Origin: Acidimicrobiia bacterium
GTDB lineage: Bacteria > Actinomycetota > Acidimicrobiia > IMCC26256 > PALSA-555
Assembly (NCBI GenBank): GCA_040881685.1
Contig: JBBECS010000002.1
Coordinates: 33,415 to 97,414 of the forward strand
Length of the DNA stretch: 64,000 bases
Reading direction: 5' to 3'
In this document: positions 50,140 through 59,104 of the stretch, one piece after another
How the letters are laid out: each line of letters opens with the position of its first letter
Position numbering within the stretch: the first letter of the stretch is position 1
Translations under genes and position numbers: made by a program
Notes under the pieces: model-generated
What the model was told of the DNA's origin: nothing
The model's input: the letters and a program-made list of their open reading frames with translations, nothing else
Database searches by the model: none

Positions 50140-50529
50140 TCAGCCTAAAGCCTTGTCACGCTGCGCATCAGAGGGCGCGTAGCTCGGACCCACGGGTCGA
50201 TTGTGCTCGTCGACGTGGACGACCAGCGGGGCATATCGCTCGAGCTCGTCCGCGCCGTAGTGCGCGTAGCAAATCACGATCACGCGATCACCCGGGTGCA
50301 CGAGGCGGGCCGCGGCTCCGTTGACGATGACGTCACCCTTGCTCCCAGTGATCGCATAGGTCTCGAACCGGGCGCCGTTGTCGATGTCGAGCACGTGAAC
50401 CTGCTCGTGCTCGACGATGTCTGCGAGCTCCATCAGCGCCGGGTCGAGCGTGATTGAACCGACGTAGTTGAGGTCGGCGGCGATCACGGTGGCTCGATGA
50501 ATCTTCGACTTCATCATGATGCGGTGCAT
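50140..50529 (-). CDS. panD: Aspartate 1-decarboxylase precursor
   Basis: 129 residues. The self-cleavage site Gly24-Ser25 lies in LNYVGSITLDP at the same numbering as the E. coli enzyme, which supports the start at 50529. Cleavage gives the pyruvoyl group that makes beta-alanine from aspartate. NGARFETYAITGSKGDVIVNG and VICYAHYGADEL are family blocks. It is four bases from nadB and three from panC. Confidence 0.95.
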   Translation of the reverse strand: MHRIMMKSKIHRATVIAADLNYVGSITLDPALMELADIVEHEQVHVLDIDNGARFETYAITGSKGDVIVNGAAARLVHPGDRVIVICYAHYGADELERYAPLVVHVDEHNRPVGPSYAPSDAQRDKALG

Positions 50530-50532
50530 CGA

Positions 50533-51441
50533 TCAGCTCTCCTGTTCGGTCGGGTCGAACCCGGGAAGGTCAGCGCGGACGTCGGATCCACTCACGGTGA
50601 AGGTTGCGTTGTCGATGAGGCGCGGCCCTCCGATGAAGACCGCCACCGCAACGAGGTGTTCGACGTCGTCGTCGAGGCGGTCGACGGCACGAAGGTCATC
50701 GGCCCGCACGACCTCGACGTAGTCCAGCCTGGCAAGGGGCTCTGCGCCGACGAGGTCGAGCGCGGCATGACGCACGCGGGCGGGGTCGCGTTCGCCCGAT
50801 GCCACGGTCTTGAGCGCACACTGGAGCGCCCGGTAGAGCACCGTGGCGGCGGGACGTTCGTCGGGCGCGAGATATGCGTTGCGACTCGACAACGCGACGC
50901 CGTCGATCTCGCGAACCGTCGGCACCCCGACCACGGTTACTGGCAGGTCGAGATCCGCGACGAGCCGTCGCACCACCACGAGCTGCTGGAAGTCCTTCTT
51001 GCCGAAGTACGCGGTGCACGGCCCCACGATCGAGAACAGCTTCGTGACCACGGTGGCCACACCGCCGAAGTGGTGGGGCCTCGACGCGCCGCACAGCCCG
51101 TCGGTCACCTCAGCCACCCTGACGCTCGTAAGGCCGGGGGTGGGGTACATCTCCGAGACCGGGGGTGAGAACAGCACGTCGACTTCTTCCTCGGACGCGG
51201 CACGGGCGTCACCCTCGGGATCGCGGGGATACGCATCGAGGTCTTCGTTCGGACCGAACTGGATGGGGTTCACGAAGAGGCTGACGACGACGAGATCATT
51301 CGTGGCACGTGCGGCCCGCATGAGCGCGCGGTGCCCTTCGTGCAGGAACCCCATCGTGGGCACGAGTCCGACCGTGTCGTTGGCGCGGCGAGACTCATCG
51401 CAGCGAGCGCGTACTGCTGCGATCCGCTCGATCGTGATCAT
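50533..51441 (-). CDS. panC: Pantoate-beta-alanine ligase
   Basis: 302 residues. PTMGFLHEGHRALM is the ATP-binding HIGH-like motif, FVNPIQFGPNEDLDAYPR the pantoate site, and FGKKDFQQL and LSSRNAYL complete the active site. It joins pantoate to beta-alanine from PanD. The ATG overlaps the stop of the DUF2520 gene (ATGA). panB is not in the window. Confidence 0.96.
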   Translation of the reverse strand: MITIERIAAVRARCDESRRANDTVGLVPTMGFLHEGHRALMRAARATNDLVVVSLFVNPIQFGPNEDLDAYPRDPEGDARAASEEEVDVLFSPPVSEMYPTPGLTSVRVAEVTDGLCGASRPHHFGGVATVVTKLFSIVGPCTAYFGKKDFQQLVVVRRLVADLDLPVTVVGVPTVREIDGVALSSRNAYLAPDERPAATVLYRALQCALKTVASGERDPARVRHAALDLVGAEPLARLDYVEVVRADDLRAVDRLDDDVEHLVAVAVFIGGPRLIDNATFTVSGSDVRADLPGFDPTEQES

Positions 51442-52238
51442 GCGAGAACTTCACGCATCGCGGGATCGTCGCGACCCGAGAGTCGTTGCGCGGCGTCGGC
51501 CAGCGCGGAGTAGGCCCGGTGCTCGTCATGCGGTAGCGCCGCGAGGTGGCGTTCCACTGTCGCGACATCACCGCGGGCAACGGGACCTGTGAGTGCCTCC
51601 ACGGGCCCGAACGCGAACGAGTTCTCGAGCGCAGCTCGCGCCAGGGACTCGAATGCTGCGAACGGAACCTTTGCCGCCGCAGCGAGTCGCGCCACCTGAC
51701 CCAAGAGAGCAACCAGGTGATTCGAGGAGATGACCGCGGCGGCGTGGTACATCGCGCGGTCGGCGTCAGCAACCTCGAACACGTGCATCCCGACCTCGCG
51801 CGCGACCTCCGCGACTTCGGGAGGCCCGGCCACGGCGGCCCACGCCCCGTTCAGCGGCGACTCTGCCGACGGGATGGTCTGGAGCGGGTGGAACGCGCCG
51901 ACCCGCACATCACCGCGTTCGATTGAGATCGCCGCGAGGGCGTCGAGCCCGTGCGACCCGGAAAGATGCAGCACGAGCGCGCCCGACTCCAGTGACTGTG
52001 CAATCGCACGCGCAGTGGCTGTGATCGCGTCGTCCGGCGTGGCGATCAACACAAGGGCGGCGCCGCGCCCGGCGTACTGCACGGGCACGGCGCGGGCATC
52101 GAATCGAGCGGCACCCACCCGCGTCGACTCCGCGTCCGGTGTCCGGCCGGCGACGCTGATGATGCGATGCCCCGCGCCGAGCAATGCGACGGCGAGGGCG
52201 GTGCCGGCACGACCCGGGCCGACGAGCGCGATGTCCAC
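51438..52238 (-). CDS. DUF2520 Rossmann-like protein, possible ketopantoate reductase substitute
   Basis: 266 residues. The Rossmann motif ALVGPGRAGTALAVALLGAG opens the protein, VLIATPDDAITATARAI and LHLSGSHGLDAL follow, and a C-terminal helical domain carries ADRAMYHAAAVISSNHLVAL. This DUF2520 family is often next to panC and looks like an NADP-dependent reductase of the 6-phosphogluconate dehydrogenase type. A role in pantoate synthesis is plausible but inferred from context. The GTG at 52238 begins exactly at the fold; upstream frame is repeat-like sequence. Confidence 0.8.
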   Translation of the reverse strand: MDIALVGPGRAGTALAVALLGAGHRIISVAGRTPDAESTRVGAARFDARAVPVQYAGRGAALVLIATPDDAITATARAIAQSLESGALVLHLSGSHGLDALAAISIERGDVRVGAFHPLQTIPSAESPLNGAWAAVAGPPEVAEVAREVGMHVFEVADADRAMYHAAAVISSNHLVALLGQVARLAAAAKVPFAAFESLARAALENSFAFGPVEALTGPVARGDVATVERHLAALPHDEHRAYSALADAAQRLSGRDDPAMREVLA

Positions 52239-52373
52239 TGGCAACCCTCTCGATCCAGCCCCCATGCGGGGTGCCGGTCCTGGGTTCTCCCTTGTGCTCT
52301 TGGCGCCTGCGGCGCCGGGCCGCAAGGCCACGGCTCGGCGGCGCCGGATACCTGCGCCGTTGATCCTCGCCTC

Positions 52374-53180
52374 TTACGGCAACTTCAAGGATAGATCGGT
52401 AGGGCGCACCCCGGGCCAGCCGCCTTCGGGTTCCACCATGGCCCCGATCTGAGGATCGAGGTCGGCGAGCGGCACCATCACGAAGCCCCGCTCCCACATG
52501 CGCGGATGTGGCACTTCGAGATCAGGCTCGTGCAACTCGTCGTCGCCAACCAGCAGCACGTCGACGTCCAACGTGCGCGGCCCCCACCTCTCACCTCGGA
52601 CGCGCTCCGCACCGGCCTCCAAGTCGTTCGCGACGCCGAGCAGCTCGCGAGGATCGAGGTCCGTCTCGATCGCCACGACCGCGTTCAGATACTCACCTTG
52701 CTCGGGTCCGCCGACCGGGTCCGTTGCGTAGACCGGCGACACCGCGACCACGTCGATGTCATCCATCGCCGCCAGCCCATCGACTGCCGACTGGAGGTTT
52801 GCGAGCCGCTCGCCCAGGTTCGATCCGATCCCCAGGTACGCCTTGCGACGCCCGAAAGCATGCGTGCCAAACCCGTAGCAGCTCTCGAACTCTCTGACCG
52901 TCATGAGACTCAAGCGCTCGCGTGCTCGTGCGAGGGCCTCTTTGGCCTCGTTGTAATGATCAGCGAAGTCGATGTGGTGCACAACGCGACCAGACGTGTC
53001 GCGGAACCGCAGGGACACGTTCCGGTCCCCGATCGAGCCCACGACGTCGCCGACTAGCGGGACCCATCCCAGCAAGACGGCCACCGCGGCGCGCCACCTG
53101 CCCAACGCGCCGTCCGCGCGGGTGAACTCCACGCGAGCACGAAAGCGATCTGTGGCTCGAGCGTCCCGGCTCCCGGTCAC
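52374..53180 (-). CDS. folK: HPPK (FolK) with an extra N-terminal domain
   Basis: 268 residues. The C-terminal 155 form 2-amino-4-hydroxy-6-hydroxymethyldihydropteridine pyrophosphokinase: AYLGIGSNLGERLANLQ, VSPVYATDPVGGPEQGEYLN, RWGPRTLDVDVLLV and the MWERGFVMVPLAD end. The first 110 or so (for example RNVSLRFRDTSGRVVHHIDF) match nothing I know. The GTG start at 53180 overlaps the folB stop (GTGA), which argues that the extension is translated. A Met at residue 93 is an alternative start for a FolK of normal length. Confidence 0.88.
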   Translation of the reverse strand: MTGSRDARATDRFRARVEFTRADGALGRWRAAVAVLLGWVPLVGDVVGSIGDRNVSLRFRDTSGRVVHHIDFADHYNEAKEALARARERLSLMTVREFESCYGFGTHAFGRRKAYLGIGSNLGERLANLQSAVDGLAAMDDIDVVAVSPVYATDPVGGPEQGEYLNAVVAIETDLDPRELLGVANDLEAGAERVRGERWGPRTLDVDVLLVGDDELHEPDLEVPHPRMWERGFVMVPLADLDPQIGAMVEPEGGWPGVRPTDLSLKLP

Positions 53181-53527
53181 AGCTCGATGCGGACGGCGAC
53201 GTGGTCGACCATGGCGCGCACGGGCGGATGCAGCTTGCGCACGGTGACGACGACGCCGGTGACGCGCTCGTCGGTGCGGCAGACCTCGGCGATGCGCGTT
53301 GCTAGGCGCTCCAGCAGCTGATACCGCTCGGAGCGCACGACGCGGCTGATCGCCTCGGACACCGCGGAGTAGTCAACGGTGTCTTCGATGGCGTCGGACT
53401 CACCGGCCGAACCGAGGTCGACGGTGAGCTCCACATCGACTTCGAACGGTTGCGGACGCGTCTGCTCCTCGGGCAGCACTCCGTGCACACCCAGCTCGCG
53501 CAATCCCGCGATCACGATCCGACCCAT
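53177..53527 (-). CDS. folB: Dihydroneopterin aldolase
   Basis: 116 residues from the ATG at 53527 (MGRIVIAGLRELG). Contact residues lie in GVHGVLPEE and the catalytic Lys in VRKLHPPVRAMVDHV. It turns dihydroneopterin into hydroxymethyldihydropterin for folate synthesis. GAAAGG lies upstream; a frame from 53542 adds five codons. Its stop overlaps the folK start. Confidence 0.92.
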   Translation of the reverse strand: MGRIVIAGLRELGVHGVLPEEQTRPQPFEVDVELTVDLGSAGESDAIEDTVDYSAVSEAISRVVRSERYQLLERLATRIAEVCRTDERVTGVVVTVRKLHPPVRAMVDHVAVRIEL

Positions 53528-53543
53528 GTCGCGCCCTTTCAAG

Positions 53544-54068
53544 CTACGGGTGGACGAGTCCCGCGTCGATCGTTGTGGCCACGATCTCGCGTCCGGGGGC
53601 GCCGAGCTCGCGACCGGTGATCTTCTCCATCATCACGATGGCGTGCGGTCCTTCGGCGACGACGCCGGCGAACAGCAGGTAACCCGTCAAGACGCCCACC
53701 AGGCGCTCACCGAACTCCTCGTGATGGATGAGCACACGCTCCACCGGGTCGTCCAGCCACTTCTTGAGAGTGGTGAACGTGCGCTCGAGTGATTGCGGCC
53801 AGTCGTCGTGCCGGCCGAGCGGCACATGCTCGTATGGCAAGCCGGCTTCGTCGTAGGCGTGGAGGTTGTGGGGCGAGTCGAGCAGCGACAGCACGTGGGT
53901 GAACCCGTGCCCGACGAGCCAGATCAGCTCTTCCTGACGGCGCACCTTGCGATGGTTGCGCGCGAACCCGCCGGGGCGCTCCGACGCAGCCAAGCGGTCG
54001 GTGACGATCCACGCGAACCCGCGCGGTTCGAGACCTTGAGCCCATCGACCGCGCAACGGCGCGCTCAC
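53544..54068 (-). CDS. Dual-specificity-phosphatase-like protein with Cys to His in the P-loop
   Basis: 174 residues laid out like a small dual-specificity phosphatase: FAWIVTDRLAASERPGG at the start, LIWLVGHGFTHVLSLLDS, YEHVPLGRHDDWPQS (place of the general-acid Asp) and the P-loop strand. The P-loop HCX5R reads HHEEFGER, so the nucleophilic Cys is His while the Arg remains. It is thus probably a pseudophosphatase or an enzyme with altered chemistry. It lies between folP and folB in the folate run. The GTG at 54068 falls in a 71-base tandem repeat, so the start is uncertain by a few codons. Confidence 0.65.
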   Translation of the reverse strand: MSAPLRGRWAQGLEPRGFAWIVTDRLAASERPGGFARNHRKVRRQEELIWLVGHGFTHVLSLLDSPHNLHAYDEAGLPYEHVPLGRHDDWPQSLERTFTTLKKWLDDPVERVLIHHEEFGERLVGVLTGYLLFAGVVAEGPHAIVMMEKITGRELGAPGREIVATTIDAGLVHP

Positions 54069-54212
54069 GCCTTCTCCATGGCTCGCTCGCTGCAGCGCAG
54101 GGTACCCGCGCCGCGGGCGCTCGCTCGCGTGCCGCTCACGCCTTCTCCATGGCTCGCTCGCTGCAGCGCAGGGTACCCGCGCCGCGGGCGCTCGCTCGCG
54201 TGCCGCTCACGC
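54062..54212. repeat. 71-base tandem duplication containing repeat A
   Basis: Units 54062-54132 and 54133-54203 are identical over 71 bases, and nine bases of a third follow. Each unit holds GGCTCGCTCGCTGCAGCG, CAGGGTACCCGCG, CCGCGGGCGC and CGCTCGCGTGCC, a copy of repeat A. It fills the space between the folP stop and the start of the phosphatase-like gene, and each unit contains a GTGA start/stop junction. Confidence 0.9.
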
Positions 54213-55061
54213 GGCCACCTCCTCCATCGCTTGGAGGAGTGCAACGGCGCGGGCGGCTGGACGAACGTCGTGGACGCGCACGATGCGCGCCCCGTGATCG
54301 ATCGCCCAGACGACGGTGGCCAACGTGGCGTCGTCGCGGTCCGCGGCCGAGGGATCGTCGCCGAGACCACCGACGCCCCGGACGATCTGGCCGAGGAAGC
54401 GCTTTCGGGACGTTCCCACCAGGACGGGCACGCCGACACGGTCGCAGAGGTCGCGCAGTCGCGCCAAAAGCGTGAGGTTGTGCTCGAGCGTCTTGCCGAA
54501 GCCGATGCCGGGGTCGGCCGCGAGGGAAGCTTCGTGGATCCCGGCCGCTCGTGCCGCGTCGAGGCGCCCCACCAGGAAGTCGCCCACCTCGGTGACCACG
54601 TCGCCATAGCGGGGGTCGTCCTGCATCGTCCGCGGCTCACCCAACATGTGCATCAGGACGTAGCCGGCGCCTGCGGCAGCCGCGACCTCGAGGATCTCGG
54701 GCGCGAAGCGGCCGGCCGACACGTCGTTGACGATCACGGCACCGGCGTCGAGCGCGGCGGCGGCCACGGCCGCCTTGGTGGTGTCAACGCTCACCGGCAC
54801 GCCGGCCTCGACGGCGAGGCGTTGCACGACCGGCACGACCCGGCGCAACTCTTCGAGCTCGTCGACGGGTTCGGCACCAGGACGGGTCGATTCGCCACCG
54901 ACATCGAGCACGTCAGCGCCCGCGGCGACCAGGTCGAGCCCGTGGGCAACGGCTGCTCCTGCGTCGAGGTAGCGGCCGCCGTCGGAGAAGGAGTCGGGCG
55001 TGACGTTGACAACCCCCATCACCGCGGGACGTGCGCCACAAGCCACCGACCACTCGAACAT
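54207..55061 (-). CDS. folP: Dihydropteroate synthase
   Basis: 284 residues of TIM-barrel fold. MGVVNVTPDSFSDGG binds the pterin pyrophosphate, LDVGGESTRPGAEPV is the second signature, and VPVLVGTSRKRFLG the third. It condenses the pterin with p-aminobenzoate. Neighbouring folE, folB and folK give nearly the whole dihydropteroate route. It starts about 50 bases after the folE stop on the same strand. Confidence 0.96.
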   Translation of the reverse strand: MFEWSVACGARPAVMGVVNVTPDSFSDGGRYLDAGAAVAHGLDLVAAGADVLDVGGESTRPGAEPVDELEELRRVVPVVQRLAVEAGVPVSVDTTKAAVAAAALDAGAVIVNDVSAGRFAPEILEVAAAAGAGYVLMHMLGEPRTMQDDPRYGDVVTEVGDFLVGRLDAARAAGIHEASLAADPGIGFGKTLEHNLTLLARLRDLCDRVGVPVLVGTSRKRFLGQIVRGVGGLGDDPSAADRDDATLATVVWAIDHGARIVRVHDVRPAARAVALLQAMEEVAA

Positions 55062-55115
55062 CGCGGCCGCAGCGTACCGGTGCCGCGCGCCCTCCGTGGT
55101 CGGCGAAATCCAGCG

Positions 55116-55703
55116 TCAGAGCCGGTTCCCGGGGTGGGTGATGAGGCTCATGGCCTCGGCCCGGGTGGCTGGGTTGGATTTGAACAGGCCGCGAACCGCC
55201 GACGTGACCGTGAGCGCGCCGGGCTTCTTCACTCCCCGCATCGACATGCAGAAATGCTCGGCCTCGATCATCACGAGCACGCCCTCGGGCTCGAGCACCT
55301 CCACTAGGGCGTCGGCGATCTGCGTGGTCAAGCGCTCCTGCACCTGCGGCCGGCGGGCAAAGCCGTCGACCAGCCTGGCGATCTTCGAGATGCCGGTGAT
55401 GCGACCGTCTGGCCCCGGGATGTACGCGACGTGCGCCTTCCCCGCGAACGGCACGAGGTGGTGTTCACAGTTGGAGAGCATCGCGATGTCGCGCACCATG
55501 ACCATCTCGTCATGGTCGGCCTCGAACGTGCAGGTCAGATGGTCAGCGGGGTTCTCGTGCAGGCCGCCGAAGATCTCCGCGTACATCGCGCCCATGCGCT
55601 CGGGAGTGCGCTGGAGCCCGTCACGGTCGGGATCCTCACCGATCGCGATCAGGATCTCGCGCACGGCCTTCTCGATCCGGGCGGTGTCGATGGGTTCGCT
55701 CAC
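55116..55703 (-). CDS. folE: GTP cyclohydrolase I
   Basis: 195 residues with the zinc ligands in [17 protein letters not shown] and [10 protein letters not shown], and the GTP-site block [20 protein letters not shown]. It makes dihydroneopterin triphosphate, the entry to folate. The GTG start overlaps the ftsH stop (GTGA). Confidence 0.96.
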   Translation of the reverse strand: MSEPIDTARIEKAVREILIAIGEDPDRDGLQRTPERMGAMYAEIFGGLHENPADHLTCTFEADHDEMVMVRDIAMLSNCEHHLVPFAGKAHVAYIPGPDGRITGISKIARLVDGFARRPQVQERLTTQIADALVEVLEPEGVLVMIEAEHFCMSMRGVKKPGALTVTSAVRGLFKSNPATRAEAMSLITHPGNRL

Positions 55704-57580
55704 GATGTTCCTCTCCGCGGTGGCACCGACGTCTCGCTGGCTGCGGCGCTCGATATCCGACCGAGCCCGCTCCCAGTAAAGGGTTGCACACCCTTGAACA
55801 GCTCCTGCACGCGTTCGAGCTCCAACGTCTCGTCGGCCACGAGCTCGGCCGCAAGGGACTCGAGCACGGGACGGTTCGCCTCGAGGATCTCGCGCGCAAC
55901 GCGGTGCGCGTCGTCGACGAGACGGCGGACCTCGGCGTCGATCTTCGCGGCCACCGATTCGGAGTAATCGGGCGTGGTGGTGAAGTCACGGCCGAGAAAG
56001 ACCTCACCGCGGGGTTGCCCGAAGCGCAACGGCCCCAGCTCCTCACTCATGCCGAACTCCGTGACCATCTGACGCGCCACGGTCGTGGCCCGGTCGATGT
56101 CGTTCTGTGCGCCCGTGGTCGGATCGGCGAAGATCATCTCCTCGGCCGTGCGCCCGCCCATGAGCATCGCGAGCTCGTCAACCAGCTCGCTCTTCGTCAC
56201 GAGGAATTTGTCCTCAGTGGGCAGCGTGAGCGTGTAGCCGAGCGCGCGGCCGCGGGGGATGATCGAGATCTTGTGCACAGGGTCGGAGTTCGGCAGTGCA
56301 TGGGCGACGAGTGCATGGCCACCCTCGTGATAGGCGATGACCCGACGCTCGCGCTCCGAGATGACGCGGCTCTTGCGTTCAGGGCCGGCGATCACGCGTT
56401 CGGTCGCGGCCTCGAGCTGCGGCAAACCGATGAGCTTGAGATCGTGGCGCGCCGAGAGCAGCGCGGCCTCGTTCATCAGGTTGGCAAGGTCGGCACCGGT
56501 GAATCCCGGAGTGCGGCGGGCGATCACGTCGAGATCGACGCCCTCGGCGATTTGCTTGCCCTTGGCGTGCACACACAGCACCGCCTTGCGGCCCTCGAGG
56601 TCGGGTCGGTCGACCACGATCTGTCGGTCGAACCGCCCCGGGCGCAAGAGCGCGGGATCGAGGATGTCGGGGCGGTTCGTGGACGCGAGCAGGATCACGC
56701 CGGTGCGTTGGTCGAATCCATCCATCTCCACGAGCAGCTGGTTGAGGGTCTGCTCGCGCTCGTCGTGACCACCGCCGAGCCCTGCCCCGCGGTGGCGCCC
56801 GACGGCATCGATCTCATCGACGAAGACGATGGCCGGTGCTGCCGCCTTTGCCTGTTCGAAGAGATCGCGCACGCGTGACGCGCCGACACCCACGAACATC
56901 TCGACGAAGTCGGAGCCGCTGATGGAGAAGAACGGCACCCCGGCCTCACCGGCGACGGCCCGGGCCAACAGCGTCTTGCCCGTGCCCGGCGGCCCGTAGA
57001 GCAGGACGCCTTTGGGGATCTTGGCGCCGATGTCACGGAACTTGTCCGGTGACTCGAGGAACTCCTCGATCTCCCGGAGCTCTTCGACCGCCTCGTTCAA
57101 GCCGGCTACGTCTGCGAACGTCACCTCGGGTTGGTCCTTGGCGAATGCCTTGGCGCGTGACTTGCCGAAGCTCATCACGCGTCCGCCGCCGTGGGACCGG
57201 TTCAGGAAGTACAGGAGGATCGCGATGAACAACACGACCGGGAGCACATCCAGGAGGATCCCGAGCAACGCGCTCTCCTGTTGACCCTCGACCTGGAACT
57301 CCCCGATGTCAGCGTCGATCAGCTGCTGGGTGATCCGGGACGTGTATCCACCAGGGAACCGAACCTCGAACTCGTTGCCGTTGCGCAGGTGGCCCTGGAT
57401 GGCGTGGTCACCGTCGAACAACGTCGCGTCGGCGATCGCTCCCTCGTCGAGGCGCGCGCCGAGCTCGCCCAGCGAGATCGGAGTCGGGCCGGGGTCCTTG
57501 GTGGCCGACAGCAAGACCACGCAGGCGGCGGTGACGGTAACGACGATCCCGACCAGGATGTTGCGGCGGCGCTTGGTCAC
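55700..57580 (-). CDS. ftsH: ATP-dependent zinc metalloprotease FtsH
   Basis: About 626 residues from the GTG at 57580 ([11 protein letters not shown]). An N-terminal membrane segment, an outer domain of about 80 residues and a second segment ([17 protein letters not shown]) are followed by the AAA domain ([37 protein letters not shown]) and the protease ([15 protein letters not shown]). It degrades membrane and regulatory proteins. The frame stays open upstream to 57697, but that part overlaps hpt and lacks family match. Confidence 0.95.
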   Translation of the reverse strand: MTKRRRNILVGIVVTVTAACVVLLSATKDPGPTPISLGELGARLDEGAIADATLFDGDHAIQGHLRNGNEFEVRFPGGYTSRITQQLIDADIGEFQVEGQQESALLGILLDVLPVVLFIAILLYFLNRSHGGGRVMSFGKSRAKAFAKDQPEVTFADVAGLNEAVEELREIEEFLESPDKFRDIGAKIPKGVLLYGPPGTGKTLLARAVAGEAGVPFFSISGSDFVEMFVGVGASRVRDLFEQAKAAAPAIVFVDEIDAVGRHRGAGLGGGHDEREQTLNQLLVEMDGFDQRTGVILLASTNRPDILDPALLRPGRFDRQIVVDRPDLEGRKAVLCVHAKGKQIAEGVDLDVIARRTPGFTGADLANLMNEAALLSARHDLKLIGLPQLEAATERVIAGPERKSRVISERERRVIAYHEGGHALVAHALPNSDPVHKISIIPRGRALGYTLTLPTEDKFLVTKSELVDELAMLMGGRTAEEMIFADPTTGAQNDIDRATTVARQMVTEFGMSEELGPLRFGQPRGEVFLGRDFTTTPDYSESVAAKIDAEVRRLVDDAHRVAREILEANRPVLESLAAELVADETLELERVQELFKGVQPFTGSGLGRISSAAASETSVPPRRGTS

Positions 57581-57617
57581 GAGCGAATCAGGTTCGCCGC
57601 GCGGTTCAACACCAGGC

Positions 57618-58163
57618 TCATTGGGGTACGCGCCCGGTGTACTCGTACACCGCGGGCAGGTTGCGGTAGCGCTCGCCGACGTCCAACCCGTAACCAACGA
57701 CGAAGTCGGGCGGGATGTTGAACCCGACGTAGCGAAGATCGAGGTCGGCCTTCTGGAGACCTTCCTTTACGAGCAGCGCACACACCTCGAGCGAGCGCGG
57801 GCCGCGCGCCGCGAGATTCCGGCGCAGATACGCGAGCGTGAGACCGGAGTCGACGATGTCCTCGACGACGAGCACGTCGCGCTCGGTGAGGTCGAGGTCC
57901 AGGTCCTTCAGGATCCGGACCACGCCGCTGGTGCGCGTGGCTGACCCGTATGACGAGACCGCCATGAAGTCGAACTCCACCGGGCGCTCGATGGCGCGCG
58001 ACAGGTCGCTCATGAACATGAACGCACCCTTGAGGACTCCGATGAGCAACGGTGCACGATCGGCGTAGTCGGCGGTGATCTCCTTGCCGAGCTCCCTCAC
58101 ACGCTCTTGGAGCACATCCTCGGGGACGACGATCTTCCCGAGGTTCGGATCCGGTCCGTCCAC
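57618..58163 (-). CDS. hpt: Hypoxanthine phosphoribosyltransferase
   Basis: 181 residues. VLVVEDIVDSGLTLAYL is the PRPP loop, LIGVLKGAFMFMSDLSR the N-terminal block, and NIPPDFVVGYGLDVGERYRN the base-binding end. It salvages hypoxanthine and guanine. The tilS-hpt-ftsH order is widespread in bacteria. Confidence 0.96.
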   Translation of the reverse strand: MDGPDPNLGKIVVPEDVLQERVRELGKEITADYADRAPLLIGVLKGAFMFMSDLSRAIERPVEFDFMAVSSYGSATRTSGVVRILKDLDLDLTERDVLVVEDIVDSGLTLAYLRRNLAARGPRSLEVCALLVKEGLQKADLDLRYVGFNIPPDFVVGYGLDVGERYRNLPAVYEYTGRVPQ

Positions 58164-58172
58164 GGTCAGAAC

Positions 58173-59096
58173 CTATCGCCGGTCTTCGGCGTAGAGGCAT
58201 CCCCCGGTTCGCCAGACGCGACGCCCGCCGGCGACTTCGGTCGCGCGTGCCTCCCCGCGCGCGACGTCGAGCACGCGCTCCACCTCGTCGAGCGAGGGCG
58301 GCGGCGGGCCGAGCCACAGCCGAACCGCCCGGCGCGCCAGAACCGCGGGCATCTCGGCGAGGGGACGCGCCGGACGCGCGCCATCGGCCGGCCAGGCCGC
58401 TCGGGCGAGCGTGTCGAGGTAGTCGGACTCGTCGCGGAGGATCGCGGCTTGCCGAGCCAGCACTGGCACGAGATCACGGGCTGCGCCGGCGGACAGCGCC
58501 GGGAGGATCTCGTGGCGGATCCAGTTCCGGCGCAGCGAGACATCGTCGTTCGACGGGTCGCGCACGGGCTCCAAGCCGAGCACCCCGCACAGCCCCTCGG
58601 TCTCCGAGCGGCGGATCTCGAGCAACGGCCGCACGATCCGATCGCGCTGCACCGGCATCGCGCCAAGGCCGGCCGACGCACTCCCGCGCAGCACGTTGAG
58701 CAAGACGGTCTCGGCCTGATCATCGGCCGTGTGCCCGACGAGGATTGCCGACGCATCGAGTTCATCACGCGCGCGTTCGAGGGCTTCGTACCGGGCGGCG
58801 CGCGCGCGGGCCTCGTAGTTCGGCCCCCGTTGCACATCGACCTGCTCGACTCGAAACGCCACGCCGAGGCGCGCCGCGTGAGCTTCGACCGCCGTTGCGT
58901 CAGCATCGCTGCCGGGTCGTGAGCCGTGGTCGACGTGGACTGCAACGGGGTTCAACGCGGCTGCGTTCGCCAGCACGAGGAGGGCCAGCGAGTCGGGCCC
59001 GCCCGAGCATCCGACGACGACGGGCGCGCTTACGTGGCGCAGCCCCAGCAGTCGCTCGACCAACGCGTCGACTTCGGCGGTGCCAACGGTGTGCAT
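58173..59096 (-). CDS. tilS: tRNA(Ile)-lysidine synthetase
   Basis: 307 residues. The PP-loop VGCSGGPDSLALLVLANAA, the HVDHGSRPGSDADATA segment and ILVGHTADDQAETVLLNVLRG are signatures of TilS, which converts C34 of a tRNA-Ile to lysidine. The C-terminal part is short, as in many actinobacteria. The ATG at 59096 is chosen, clear of the upstream metalloprotease stop at 59105. Confidence 0.95.
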   Translation of the reverse strand: MHTVGTAEVDALVERLLGLRHVSAPVVVGCSGGPDSLALLVLANAAALNPVAVHVDHGSRPGSDADATAVEAHAARLGVAFRVEQVDVQRGPNYEARARAARYEALERARDELDASAILVGHTADDQAETVLLNVLRGSASAGLGAMPVQRDRIVRPLLEIRRSETEGLCGVLGLEPVRDPSNDDVSLRRNWIRHEILPALSAGAARDLVPVLARQAAILRDESDYLDTLARAAWPADGARPARPLAEMPAVLARRAVRLWLGPPPPSLDEVERVLDVARGEARATEVAGGRRVWRTGGCLYAEDRR

Positions 59097-59104
59097 CGGG
59101 AAGC

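Noticed and set aside
52239-52373. Copy of repeat A or B between folK and the DUF2520 gene
   Set aside because: The stretch is GC-rich with a GGCGCC hairpin and ends like the repeats, but too few blocks match in order to call it.
54062-54212. CRISPR-like array
   Set aside because: Only two units, in direct contact with no spacers; it is a tandem duplication.
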